Below, one piece after another: positions 33,087 through 41,224 of a stretch of DNA of 59,212 nucleotides. The notes below the pieces were generated by a model. That model was given only the letters and a program-made list of their open reading frames with translations, did no database searches and was not told the DNA's origin. A program made the translations under genes and the position numbers. How positions within the stretch are numbered: position 1 is the first letter of the stretch; each line of letters starts with the position of its first letter. Source of the stretch: Mangrovihabitans endophyticus (GTDB lineage: Bacteria > Actinomycetota > Actinomycetes > Mycobacteriales > Micromonosporaceae); the NCBI RefSeq assembly GCF_014646155.1, contig NZ_BMMX01000035.1:1-59212 (forward strand). The letters run 5' to 3'.

Positions 33087-33938
33087 TCAGCGGGTCTTGC
33101 GGGCCGTGCCGGTGCGTGCCGTGGTGGCGCGCGTCGACGGGGTGGTGCGTGCCGCCGCGGTGGTCTTCTTGGCGGTGGTCTTCTTGGCCGCCGTGGACTT
33201 CGCGGTGGTCTTCTTCGCCGCCGTCGACTTGGCCGCCGTGGACTTCGCCGCGGTCGACTTGGCGGCCGTGGACTTGGCCGCGGTCGACTTGGCCGCCGTG
33301 GACTTCGCCGCCGCGGCCTTGGCGGCCGTCTTCTTCGCCGCCGTGGCCTTGGTGGCCGACGACTTGGCCGGCGCCGCCTTGCTGGCGGTGGTCTTGCGCG
33401 CGGTCGACCGGGTGGTCGCCTTCTTGGCCGGTGCCGCCTTGGCCGTGGTCGCCTTGGCCGTGGTCGGCCGGGACGTGGCCGACTTCGCCGCGGTGGTCTT
33501 GGCCGCGGTCTTGCGCGCCGGCGCCGCCTTGGCCGTCGCGGCCTTGGCGGTGGTCTTCTTCGCCGCCGTCGACTTGGCCGCCGCGGTGCGGCTGGTCGAC
33601 TTGGCCGGAGCCGCCTTGCCGGCGGACTTCGCGGCAGTGGTCTTCTTGGCAGCCTTGGCGACCTTGCCGCTGGCAACCATCTCGCGGAATGCCGTGCCCG
33701 GCTTGAAGGCCGGCACGTTAGTCTTCTTCACCTTGACCGGTTCGCCGGTACGCGGATTGCGTGCAGTGCGCGCGCCGCGCGCCCGCTTCTCGAAGACGCC
33801 GAAACCGGTGATGGCTACGCGGTCGCCCTTGGTGACGGCACTCTCCACCTCGCTGATGACCGCATCCAGCGCAGCTGTCGCTGATTTCCGGTCCCCCAGT
33901 CGGGCGGCGAGCGCCTCGATGAGCTCGGCCTTGTTCAC
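33087..33938 (-). CDS. hup: HU-family DNA-binding protein with long Lys/Ala tail
   Basis: An HU-type nucleoid protein, 283 residues. The N-terminal ~95 residues are canonical HU (VNKAELIEALAARL, ITGFGVFEKRARGARTARNPRTGEPVKVKKTNVPAF). Residues about 96-283 are a histone-H1-like tail of AAK, KST, TTA and KKT units, including six near-perfect AAKST repeats, ending in Arg/Thr. It resembles mycobacterial HupB, with a longer tail. It binds DNA as a dimer and compacts it; Lys acetylation control is known for HupB and only inferred here. The GTG start has GGGAGG nine bases upstream. Confidence 0.95.
   Translation of the reverse strand: MNKAELIEALAARLGDRKSATAALDAVISEVESAVTKGDRVAITGFGVFEKRARGARTARNPRTGEPVKVKKTNVPAFKPGTAFREMVASGKVAKAAKKTTAAKSAGKAAPAKSTSRTAAAKSTAAKKTTAKAATAKAAPARKTAAKTTAAKSATSRPTTAKATTAKAAPAKKATTRSTARKTTASKAAPAKSSATKATAAKKTAAKAAAAKSTAAKSTAAKSTAAKSTAAKSTAAKSTAAKKTTAKSTAAKKTTAKKTTAAARTTPSTRATTARTGTARKTR
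33222..33311 (-). repeat. six 15-bp tandem units coding AAKST
   Basis: Six 15-nt units encode AAKST in the tail of the HU protein. Flanking KKTTA units show the same composition. Confidence 0.85.
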
Positions 33939-33989
33939 GGTTTTCCTCCCGAACGTGAGAACTGGCCCAATGCGAGCCATTCTGCGCGC

Positions 33990-34018
33990 ACCGTATGCCC
34001 TTTGACCAGCGGACACAA
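33990..34018 (-). promoter_or_regulatory. candidate hup promoter
   Basis: On the minus strand, TTGTGT (34018-34013) and TACGGT (33995-33990) are separated by 17 bp, about 52 bp upstream of the hup GTG. Prediction only. Confidence 0.35.
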
Positions 34019-34054
34019 ACATCTGCATGAAAAAAACCGTTGTGTTGCAAGGAA

Positions 34055-34086
34055 TTCGCCCCCACCGGTTGCCTGGTGGGGGCGAA
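34055..34086 (-). terminator. leuCD terminator
   Basis: A perfect 12-bp stem (TTCGCCCCCACC / GGTGGGGGCGAA, 8-nt loop) begins 28 bp after leuD and separates the leuCD operon from hup. On the minus strand the stem is followed by TTCC. Confidence 0.75.
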
Positions 34087-34114
34087 AAAGGCTGATGTGG
34101 CTGAGGTTTCCGGC

Positions 34115-34702
34115 TCAGACGGTGACCGGTTTGAAGTTCGGTCGTTCCCTCTCGTATGCGGTGACGATGTCGGCGTGGCGCAGCGTCAGTCCGATGTCGT
34201 CCAGTCCCTCCATCAGGCGCCAGCGGCTGAAGTCGTCGATCGGGAAGCTCCACGCGGCCTCGCCGGCACGCACCTCGCGGGCGCCCAGGTCAACCGTGAC
34301 CGAGGCGTCCGGCTCATTCTCGGCAAGCGCCCAGAGCTGTTCCACGGCGCTCATATCCAACTGGACCGGCAGCAGCCCCTCCTTGAGCGCGTTGCCCCGG
34401 AAGATGTCGCCGAACCGGGGGGCCACGATCACCGCGAATCCCCAGTCGCGCAACGCCCAGACCGCGTGCTGCCGGGATGATCCGGTACCGAAGTTCGGGC
34501 CCGCCACCAGAATCGTGGCACCGGCGTAGGCCGGATTGTTCAGCACGAAGTCCGGATCGTCGCGCCAGGCGCTGAACAGCCCGTCCTCGAAGCCGGTGCG
34601 GGTGACCCGTTTCAGGTAGACCGCCGGGATGATCTGGTCAGTGTCCACATCGGACCGGCGCAATGGCATCACGGTCCCGCTGTGCGTGGTGAACTTGTCC
34701 AT
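34115..34702 (-). CDS. leuD: 3-isopropylmalate dehydratase small subunit
   Basis: LeuD, 195 residues, the swivelling-domain partner of LeuC in isomerising 2-isopropylmalate to 3-isopropylmalate; the same complex handles citramalate. Signatures: TVMPLRRSDVDTDQIIPAVYL, GPNFGTGSSRQHAVWAL and FGDIFRGNALKEGLLPV. It follows leuC by 21 bp. Confidence 0.97.
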   Translation of the reverse strand: MDKFTTHSGTVMPLRRSDVDTDQIIPAVYLKRVTRTGFEDGLFSAWRDDPDFVLNNPAYAGATILVAGPNFGTGSSRQHAVWALRDWGFAVIVAPRFGDIFRGNALKEGLLPVQLDMSAVEQLWALAENEPDASVTVDLGAREVRAGEAAWSFPIDDFSRWRLMEGLDDIGLTLRHADIVTAYERERPNFKPVTV

Positions 34703-34723
34703 GGCTGAGTTGTCCGGCCTTTC

Positions 34724-36172
34724 CTAGAGATCCGCGGGCCCGGCCAGCGTGCCGGCCACCGCGGTGGCCGCGGCAACCTGCGGCGAGACGAGGTGAGTGC
34801 GGCCGCCACGACCCTGGCGACCCTCGAAATTGCGGTTGGACGTGGAGGCGGCGCGCTGGCCGGGGTCCAGGGTGTCCGGGTTCATGCCCAGGCACATCGA
34901 GCATCCGGCGAACCGCCACTCGGCACCGGCGTCGAGGAAGACCTTGTCCAGCCCTTCGGCTTCGGCGCGGGTGCGGACGTCCGCGGACCCCGGGACCACC
35001 ATCATCCGTACGCCGTCGCGCACCCGGCGCCCCCGGATGACGTCGGCGGCCGCGCGCAGATCCTCCAGGCGCCCGTTGGTGCAGGAACCCACGAAGACCA
35101 CGTCGACCGGCACCTCCTTGAGCGGCGTTCCGCCCTGCAGGCCCATGTAGTCCAGGGCGCGCTGCGCCGCGTTGCGGTCCACCTCGTCGGTGAAGTCCGC
35201 GGGGTGCGGCACCACGCCGTCCAGCGGGGCGCCCTGTCCCGGGTTGGTGCCCCACGTGACGAACGGGCTGATCGCCGACGCGTCCAGGATCACCTCGGTG
35301 TCGTACCGGGCGCCATCGTCCGTCGGCAGCGTCTTCCAGTGCGCCACCGCGGCGTCCCACGCCTCGCCCTCGGGCGCGTGCTCACGGCCCCGCAGATAGG
35401 CGAACGTGGTCTCGTCCGGCGCGATCATGCCGGCCTTGGCGCCCCATTCGATGGACATGTTGCAGATGGTCATCCGCCCCTCCATGGAGAGCTTGCGGAT
35501 GGCCTCGCCGCGATACTCCACGATGTGGCCGACGCCGCCGCCGGTGCCGACCTGGGCGATCAGCGCCAGGATCAGATCCTTGGCGGTGACGCCGGGACGC
35601 AGCTCGCCGGTCACCGTCACGGCCATCGTCCTGGGCCGCGACTGCGGCAGCGTCTGCGTGGCGAGCACATGCTCGACTTCGCTGGTGCCGATCCCGAACG
35701 CCAGCGCGCCGAACGCCCCGTGCGTGGCGGTGTGCGAGTCGCCGCAGACCACCGTCATGCCGGGCTGCGTGAGGCCGAGCTGCGGCCCGATGACGTGCAC
35801 GATGCCCTGCTGGTCGTTGCCCAGCGGGCGGATCGGGACGCCGAACTCGGCGCAGTTCTTCCGCAACGTCTCGATCTGCGTACGCGACGTGCTGTCGGCG
35901 ATCGTGAAAAGATCGCCGCGGCGATTGTGGAACGCCGGGTCCGCATAGCCGGTCGGGGTGTTGTGATCCTCGGTTGCGAGGGTCAGATCGACCCGGCGCA
36001 CGCCGCGTCCCGCCATGCGTAGACCGTCGAAGGCCTGCGGGCTGGTCACCTCGTGCAGCAGGTGCAGGTCGATGTAGAGCAGGTCGGGCTCGCCCTCGGC
36101 CGACCGCACCACATGGTCGTCCCAGACCTTTTCGGCCAGGGTCCGCGGCGTCGTTGACGTGACTCCCACCAT
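34724..36172 (-). CDS. leuC: 3-isopropylmalate dehydratase large subunit
   Basis: LeuC, 482 residues, an aconitase-type [4Fe-4S] hydro-lyase of leucine (and citramalate) metabolism. Motifs: LYIDLHLLHEVTSPQAF, VVCGDSHTATHGAFGALAFGIGTSEVEHVLATQ, the Fe-S ligand Cys in VFVGSCTNGRLED and the pair in FAGCSMCLGMN, and RAASTSNRNFEGRQG. Divergent from ndgR, whose product is the likely regulator. AGGA lies about six bases before the ATG. Confidence 0.97.
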   Translation of the reverse strand: MVGVTSTTPRTLAEKVWDDHVVRSAEGEPDLLYIDLHLLHEVTSPQAFDGLRMAGRGVRRVDLTLATEDHNTPTGYADPAFHNRRGDLFTIADSTSRTQIETLRKNCAEFGVPIRPLGNDQQGIVHVIGPQLGLTQPGMTVVCGDSHTATHGAFGALAFGIGTSEVEHVLATQTLPQSRPRTMAVTVTGELRPGVTAKDLILALIAQVGTGGGVGHIVEYRGEAIRKLSMEGRMTICNMSIEWGAKAGMIAPDETTFAYLRGREHAPEGEAWDAAVAHWKTLPTDDGARYDTEVILDASAISPFVTWGTNPGQGAPLDGVVPHPADFTDEVDRNAAQRALDYMGLQGGTPLKEVPVDVVFVGSCTNGRLEDLRAAADVIRGRRVRDGVRMMVVPGSADVRTRAEAEGLDKVFLDAGAEWRFAGCSMCLGMNPDTLDPGQRAASTSNRNFEGRQGRGGRTHLVSPQVAAATAVAGTLAGPADL

Positions 36173-36221
36173 CTGGACATCCTAAATTCTGGGAGGTATG
36201 TTTCGGCTTGTGGGACACAGT

Positions 36222-36908
36222 ATGAGCGGTGTCGGCGTTCTCGACAAGGCGGTGGTGATCCTCGCGGCCTGCGTCGACGGTGCCAGCCTTGCCGAGTTGG
36301 TGGACCGGACGAAGCTGCCCCGAGCGACCGCGCACCGGCTGGCCCAGGCGCTGGAAATCCATCGCATGCTGGTGCGCGACACCCAGGGCCGATGGCGCCC
36401 CGGGCCGCGCCTCGGCGAACTGGCCAATGCCGCGCCGGATGTCCTGCTGACCGCTGCCGAGCCGTTGCTGTCGGCGCTGCGCGACGCGACCGGCGAGAGC
36501 ACACAGCTCTATCTGCGCCGCGCCGACGAGCGCCTGTGCGTGGCTTCGGCCGAGCGCGCCAGCGGATTGCGGGACACCGTGCCGGTCGGTTCGGTGCTGC
36601 CCATGGTGGCCGGATCGGCGGCCCAGATCCTGCTGGCGTGGGAACCGCCCGAGGCGGTGATGCCGTTGCTGCCCCGCTGCAAGTTCACCGGACGGACCCT
36701 CGCGGAGGTGCGCCGGCGCGGCTGGGCGCAGAGCGTCGCGGAACGCGAGCCGGGCGTGGCAAGCGTGTCGGCGCCGATTCGCGACCGCACCGGGCGGGTG
36801 ATCGCGGCGGTCTCGATCAGCGGACCCATCGAACGCCTGGGACGCCGACCGGGCGAACGCCACGCGATGGCGGTGGTGCGCGCGGGACAGCGCCTGTCCG
36901 GCCTGTAG
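36222..36908 (+). CDS. ndgR: IclR-family regulator NdgR
   Basis: An IclR-type regulator, 228 residues. The N-terminal winged helix is SGVGVLDKAVVILAACVDGASLAELVDRTKLPRATAHRLAQALE; the effector domain follows (TQLYLRRADERLCVASAERASGLRDTVPVG, REPGVASVSAPIRDRTGRVIAAVSISGP). The match to Streptomyces NdgR/AreB and its position divergent from leuCD are diagnostic; that group controls leucine and other amino acid genes. The start is set at MSGVGVLDK; an ATG at 36198 lies 9 bp after a -10-like TAAATT (36183-36188) and could be a leaderless start. Confidence 0.92.
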   Translation: MSGVGVLDKAVVILAACVDGASLAELVDRTKLPRATAHRLAQALEIHRMLVRDTQGRWRPGPRLGELANAAPDVLLTAAEPLLSALRDATGESTQLYLRRADERLCVASAERASGLRDTVPVGSVLPMVAGSAAQILLAWEPPEAVMPLLPRCKFTGRTLAEVRRRGWAQSVAEREPGVASVSAPIRDRTGRVIAAVSISGPIERLGRRPGERHAMAVVRAGQRLSGL

Positions 36909-36969
36909 CAGCCCTGCGGCGGTCCCTGTCAGACAGTGCCCGCGGCGACACGACCGCCGACACGACGAA

Positions 36970-36995
36970 GGCCCGCACTGCGATCAGTGCGGGCC
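36970..36995. terminator. bidirectional hairpin between ndgR and tRNA-Glu
   Basis: A perfect 11-bp stem (GGCCCGCACTG / CAGTGCGGGCC, 4-nt loop) follows ndgR and precedes the 3' end of the convergent tRNA-Glu gene. On the minus strand it is followed by TTCGTCG, so it can end both transcripts. Confidence 0.75.
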
Positions 36996-37003
36996 TCATG
37001 CTG

Positions 37004-37076
37004 TAGCCCCGAAGGGATTCGAACCCTCGCTACCGCCTTGAGAGGGCGGCGTCCTAGGCCGCTAGACGACGGGGCC
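37004..37076 (-). tRNA. tRNA-Glu (CTC)
   Basis: A 73-nt cloverleaf on the minus strand. The acceptor pairs GGCCCCG with CGGGGCT, the anticodon stem CCGCC/GGCGG encloses loop CTCTCAA with anticodon CTC, and the T arm is GAGGGTTCGAATCCCTT. The 3' CCA is not encoded. TAGAGT (37128-37123) about 46 bp upstream may be its -10. Confidence 0.95.
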
Positions 37077-37170
37077 AGGAACTTTCCTGCTCTCGCTCCG
37101 CAACACCGGAACGGCGGGCCGAACTCTATCAGAGTGCCAGCACCGCCCTCCCTCGTGGGAGCGATCAGCG

Positions 37171-37242
37171 CTGGGGTACCAGGACTCGAACCTAGACTAA
37201 CTGAACCAGAATCAGTCGGGCTGCCAATTACCCCATACCCCA
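37171..37242 (-). tRNA. tRNA-Gln (CTG)
   Basis: A 72-nt cloverleaf on the minus strand: acceptor TGGGGTA/TACCCCA, anticodon stem ACTGA/TCAGT around TTCTGGT (anticodon CTG), T arm with GGTTCGAGTCC. CCA is not encoded. Confidence 0.95.
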
Positions 37243-37270
37243 TTGGCACGGCTTGCCGCGCCGGTGCTGA

Positions 37271-37299
37271 ACTCTACCTGAGCCCATGGTGCCCGCCAA
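37271..37299 (-). promoter_or_regulatory. tRNA-Gln promoter
   Basis: On the minus strand TTGGCG (37299-37294), a 17-bp spacer and TAGAGT (37276-37271) lie about 29 bp upstream of the tRNA 5' end. A good sigma70-type match. Confidence 0.6.
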
Positions 37300-37343
37300 A
37301 TCGGGATACCGTCCGGCGATTCACCCGGCGCGGCAACGCCGCG

Positions 37344-38147
37344 TCAGTCCAGTGCCACCACCGGGTTGCGCAACTCCCCGATGCCCTGAACGCTCACCGA
37401 CACCGTTTCGCCGGGCAGGATCGGGCTGACGCCCGCCGGTGTCCCCGTCAGGATGACGTCACCCGGCAGCAGCGTCATCACGTGTGACACGTACGAGACA
37501 AGCGTCGGCACATCGAAGACCATGTCCTTGGTGCGGCCGATCTGCCGCACCTCCATGGCCTGCGGGTCGCGACCCACCTCGCACCGCACCTCAAGGTCTT
37601 GGATGTCGAGATCGGTGGTGATCCAGGGGCCGAGCGGGCAGAACGAGTCGAAGCCCTTGGCCCGGGTCCATTGCGAGTCCGAGCGTTGCAGGTCGCGGGC
37701 GGTGACGTCGTTGCCCACGGTGTAGCCGAAGATGGCCTTCTGCGCGCCCGCACGGTCGAGTCGGCGTGCGCCGGTCGCGCCGATCACCACGGCCAGTTCG
37801 GCCTCGTGCTCGACCTGCTGCGACTGTGGCGGAAGGCGGATCGCGTCGTTCGGCCCGATCACCGAGGTCGACGGCTTGATGAAGATCAGCGGCTCCTTCG
37901 GCACGTCGTTGCCGAGTTCGGCGGCGTGGTCGGCGTAGTTGCGGCCCACGCCGATCACCTTGCTGGAGAAGATGGGCGCGAGCAGGCGCACGTCGGCCAG
38001 CGCCCAGCGTTGCCCGGTGAACCGCACTTCCTCGAACGGCAGGCTGCCGATCTCGGCCACGGTGAGGCCGGAGGCGCCGGAGCCGGGCTCGCCCTCGACG
38101 ACGCCGAACGAGACCCCACCGGCATGCACAAAACGAGCGAAGCGCAC
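37344..38147 (-). CDS. fumarylacetoacetate hydrolase (FAH) family protein
   Basis: A 267-residue FAH-superfamily enzyme that probably hydrolyses or decarboxylates a 2-oxo/beta-diketo acid, with Mg2+ held by acidic residues. Visible: SKVIGVGRNYADHAAELG, EPLIFIKPSTSVIGPNDAIRLP, VEHEAELAVVIG, GYTVGNDVTARDLQ, WTRAKGFDSFCPLGPWI and LLPGDVILTGTPAGV. The substrate is unknown. The start is GTG 38147 with GGGGGAG six bases before it; the longer frame from TTG 38162 overlaps that site. In Streptomyces this gene usually neighbours gltX, which is absent here. Confidence 0.9.
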   Translation of the reverse strand: MRFARFVHAGGVSFGVVEGEPGSGASGLTVAEIGSLPFEEVRFTGQRWALADVRLLAPIFSSKVIGVGRNYADHAAELGNDVPKEPLIFIKPSTSVIGPNDAIRLPPQSQQVEHEAELAVVIGATGARRLDRAGAQKAIFGYTVGNDVTARDLQRSDSQWTRAKGFDSFCPLGPWITTDLDIQDLEVRCEVGRDPQAMEVRQIGRTKDMVFDVPTLVSYVSHVMTLLPGDVILTGTPAGVSPILPGETVSVSVQGIGELRNPVVALD

Positions 38148-38399
38148 TGCATTCTCCCCCAACCATCACGGATTCCGAGCGGGTCAAATCTACGCTGCGC
38201 ACGAATACGGCCGATCGCCCCGCGTCGCAGATCCGCAGCGCGAGGTGCAGGCTCGGGCAAAGTCGGACGCTGTGTCACATAGCGCAAAAACGGGCGGCCA
38301 CTCGCTGGCCAGCGTGTCGCCAGGTGGCCCGCGCGCGAACCGCGGCATTCGCGCGTCGCGGTAATCGTGCCGGCGGCGTCTGGTCGATACGCTGGTGAG

Positions 38400-39332
38400 A
38401 TGGGAATCCGCCAGCTCACCACGACGCTCCCGTCGGTGACGTGGATTCCGCTCGCCCGCGCACACGCCGAGCGCGCCGACGCGATGACCGCCGGCCATCG
38501 CGCCCGCCGAGCGACCGGCGAGAAACACGCCATCGAGGATTTCCTGTACGACTATTACGGCACCCGCCCCGCGCAGCTACGCCGCTGGCATCCGGGCGTG
38601 GGCACCGGACTGGCGCCGACGCACGGAGGTCTCGCCGAGCACGCCGCCTGGAAGTTCTACCGCACCTACCCGGACGGCGTGGTCACGCTGGACGAGGACG
38701 CATACATGCAGGCCCGCGGCGAAAGCGTGCGGTACATCCACGGCCTGCTCACCGCGACCGCGAGCAGGCCGGTCTTCTCCGGCTGCTTCGGCCTGCACGA
38801 GTGGGCGATGGTCTATCGCTCGCCGGAGCACCGGCATCCGCTGCCGCTGCGCCTGGGCCAGGCGGAGACCGACCGTGTCGTCGAGCAGAACCCGATCCGG
38901 TGCACACACTTCGACGCGTTCCGTTTCTTCACTCCGGAGGCGGTCGGCCTGAACCGTCTGCAGCCGACCCGGGCGACCCAGGTTGATCTGGACCAGCCCG
39001 GCTGCCTGCACGCCGCGATGGACTGCCACAAGTGGGCCAGCAAACTCGGCGCCGCGGTGCCGGGCGCGCTGGCGCTGGACTGCTTCGCCCTGGCCGGTGA
39101 CATCAGATTGCTCGACATGCAGGCGTCACCGTACGACCTGAGCTCCTACGGCTACCCGCCGGTGAAGATCGAGACGGCGGAGGGGAAGGCGGAGTACGTG
39201 GCCCGGCAGCGCGAGTTCGCCCGGCGCGCGGCGGGCCTGCGGACCCGACTCATCCGCGTCTGCGAGGAGTTGCTGGGCCCGGTCGCGGCGGCGGCGAACC
39301 GGGAGACGGTGGCCCCGCACAACCACCGCTGA
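38400..39332 (+). CDS. conserved protein annotated elsewhere as 3-methyladenine DNA glycosylase
   Basis: A 310-residue protein with RPAQLRRWHPGVG, HAAWKFYRTYPDGVV, HGLLTATASRPVFSGCFGLHEWAMVYR, IRCTHFDAFRFFTPEA and CHKWASKLGAAVPGALALDCFALAGDIRLLDMQASPYDLSSYGYPPVKIETAEGKAEY. I recall such actinobacterial proteins being called 3-methyladenine glycosylases, but no glycosylase fold or HhH motif is evident, so the name is doubtful. Conserved His, Cys and Asp clusters suggest an enzyme. TACGCT lies six bases before the ATG at 38400 (probable leaderless start); GTG 38436 is an alternative. Confidence 0.75.
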   Translation: MGIRQLTTTLPSVTWIPLARAHAERADAMTAGHRARRATGEKHAIEDFLYDYYGTRPAQLRRWHPGVGTGLAPTHGGLAEHAAWKFYRTYPDGVVTLDEDAYMQARGESVRYIHGLLTATASRPVFSGCFGLHEWAMVYRSPEHRHPLPLRLGQAETDRVVEQNPIRCTHFDAFRFFTPEAVGLNRLQPTRATQVDLDQPGCLHAAMDCHKWASKLGAAVPGALALDCFALAGDIRLLDMQASPYDLSSYGYPPVKIETAEGKAEYVARQREFARRAAGLRTRLIRVCEELLGPVAAAANRETVAPHNHR

Positions 39333-39348
39333 GCGCGGACCGCCCGTC

Positions 39349-39777
39349 CTACTCCGCCGGGCCGCCGCGCCGGTTCTGCTTGATCTGCGCGCGCCGTTTC
39401 TTCTCCGCGATCCGCCGCTCGACCGCTCCCCGCGACGGCTTGGTGGGACGCCGGGTCCGTGGTGGCGGCGCGACGGCGCCCGCCACCACGCCCGCGAGCC
39501 GGGCCGCGGCGGCCTCCCGGTTGCGCAACTGGGACCGATGCTCCTCGGCGCTCACCGTGAGCACGCCATGCACCAGGCGGCGGCCGAGCCGGGCGGTCGC
39601 GCGCTCGCGCAGCGCCCGCGGCAGCACCTGTGACCCGGCCAGATCCCAGGACACCTCCACGCGGGAATCGGTGGTGTTCACGGACTGGCCGCCCGGCCCG
39701 CCCGACCGGGAGAACCGCCAGGACAGCTCGGCAGCCGGAATGATCAGGCGGTCGTTGACCCGTACGTCGTCCGGCAC
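39349..39777 (-). CDS. arfB: peptidyl-tRNA hydrolase ArfB (YaeJ-like)
   Basis: ArfB, 142 residues, a class I release-factor-like protein that hydrolyses peptidyl-tRNA on stalled ribosomes. The GGQ loop is FSRSGGPGGQSVN (GGQ at 29-31), and the basic C-terminal tail (PSRGAVERRIAEKKRRAQIKQNRR) is what reaches into the mRNA channel in homologues. The start is the GTG of VPDDVRVNDRL; CATGCT lies six bases before it. Confidence 0.92.
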   Translation of the reverse strand: MPDDVRVNDRLIIPAAELSWRFSRSGGPGGQSVNTTDSRVEVSWDLAGSQVLPRALRERATARLGRRLVHGVLTVSAEEHRSQLRNREAAAARLAGVVAGAVAPPPRTRRPTKPSRGAVERRIAEKKRRAQIKQNRRGGPAE

Positions 39778-39910
39778 ATCGCCAGCATGGCACCCTGCAC
39801 GTACGACGGACCAGCGGAAAAGGATCGTGGGTGTCCGCCCGCCGCCGCGGGGCCGGCGCAATACTGGGGATCGGCGTGCATCGCCATGCACGCCGGTTGA
39901 GGGAGGTCGT

Positions 39911-41224
39911 GTGTCCGTTTCGCCCGCACCGGTCACCGGGACCGGATATCCGTGGCCCATCGAAAACGCGCGCCTGGACAACGGGTTGCGCATCGTGGTC
40001 AGCGAGGATCACAGCGCCCCAGTGGTGTGCGTGAACCTGTGGTACGACGTGGGTTCACGCCACGAGCCGGACGGACAGACCGGCTTCGCGCACCTCTTCG
40101 AGCACCTCATGTTCGAGGGCTCCACACACGTCGCCAAGACCGAGCACATGCGGCTGGTGCAGGGTTCCGGCGGCTCGCTGAACGCGACCACCAACCCGGA
40201 CCGGACCAACTACTTCCAGACCCTCCCGGTGGAGCATCTCGAGTTGGCGCTCTGGCTGGAGGCCGACCGGATGGGCGGGCTGGTCCCGGCGCTCACCCAG
40301 GAGACGCTGGACAACCAGCGCGAGGTGGTGAAGAACGAGCGGCGGCAACGGTACGAGAACGTGCCGTACGGCGATGCGTGGCTGCGCCTTCTGCCACTGC
40401 TCTACCCACCCGGACACCCGTACCACCATTCCACGATCGGATCGATGGAGGACCTGAACGCCGCCGCCCTGGAGGCCTTCACGGCGTTCCACCGCGCGTA
40501 CTACGCGCCCAACAACGCCGTCCTGACGGTGGTCGGTGACGTGGTGCCGGCGCAGGTGGTCGAGCTGGCGGAGCGCTACTTCGGGCGCATCGATCAGGTG
40601 ACCGAGATTCCGCCGCCGCCCGGCAGCCATCTGACCGGGCAGGCAGGAGAACCGATGCGCGAGACGGTGACCGCGGCCGTGCCGGCACCCCGGGTCTACA
40701 TCGCGCACCGCACGCATCCCTTCGGCACCGCCGGGTACGACGCGGCCACGGTGCTCGCCACCGTGCTGGGCGACGGCCGCGGCAGCCGGCTCTACCAGCG
40801 CCTCGCGGACGGCTCCCGGATCGCCCAGCCGGACTACGTGGGCGCGTACGGGGTGGATCTGGCGCACGCGCCGGCGCCGATCATCGCCACCGCCACCGCC
40901 AAGGACGGGGTGGACGGCAAGACCCTCGAAGAGGGCGTCGTCGAGGTGCTGGAGTCGCTGATCACCGAGCCGGTGACCGATGCCGAACTGGCCCGCGCGA
41001 AGGCGTTGCTCACCACATCGTGGTGGCACCAGATGTCCACAGTGGGCGGCCGTGCGGACACCCTGGGCCGGTACGCGACCCAGTTCGGCGATGCCGGCGC
41101 CGCCGCGTACCGGCTGCCCGGTCGCCTGGCGGTGACCGCCGAGGACATCGCCGATGTGGCCCGCACCATGCTCACGCCGTCGTCCCGCGTGACCCTGACC
41201 TACCTGCCCGGAGAGAACTCATGA
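39911..41224 (+). CDS. M16 family metalloprotease, catalytic subunit
   Basis: A 437-residue insulysin/MPP-type zinc protease. The inverted zinc motif is HLFEH (residues 61-65, context FAHLFEHLMFEGS), with the distal metal Glu in TLDNQREVVKNE (about 140). A second M16 domain (about 190-430) is the usual non-catalytic half. GGGAGG lies four bases before the GTG. The next gene, a paralogue lacking the zinc motif, overlaps by 4 bp (ATGA); the two proteins probably form the catalytic/non-catalytic heterodimer known for bacterial M16B enzymes. No signal peptide, so probably cytoplasmic. Confidence 0.9.
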   Translation: MSVSPAPVTGTGYPWPIENARLDNGLRIVVSEDHSAPVVCVNLWYDVGSRHEPDGQTGFAHLFEHLMFEGSTHVAKTEHMRLVQGSGGSLNATTNPDRTNYFQTLPVEHLELALWLEADRMGGLVPALTQETLDNQREVVKNERRQRYENVPYGDAWLRLLPLLYPPGHPYHHSTIGSMEDLNAAALEAFTAFHRAYYAPNNAVLTVVGDVVPAQVVELAERYFGRIDQVTEIPPPPGSHLTGQAGEPMRETVTAAVPAPRVYIAHRTHPFGTAGYDAATVLATVLGDGRGSRLYQRLADGSRIAQPDYVGAYGVDLAHAPAPIIATATAKDGVDGKTLEEGVVEVLESLITEPVTDAELARAKALLTTSWWHQMSTVGGRADTLGRYATQFGDAGAAAYRLPGRLAVTAEDIADVARTMLTPSSRVTLTYLPGENS

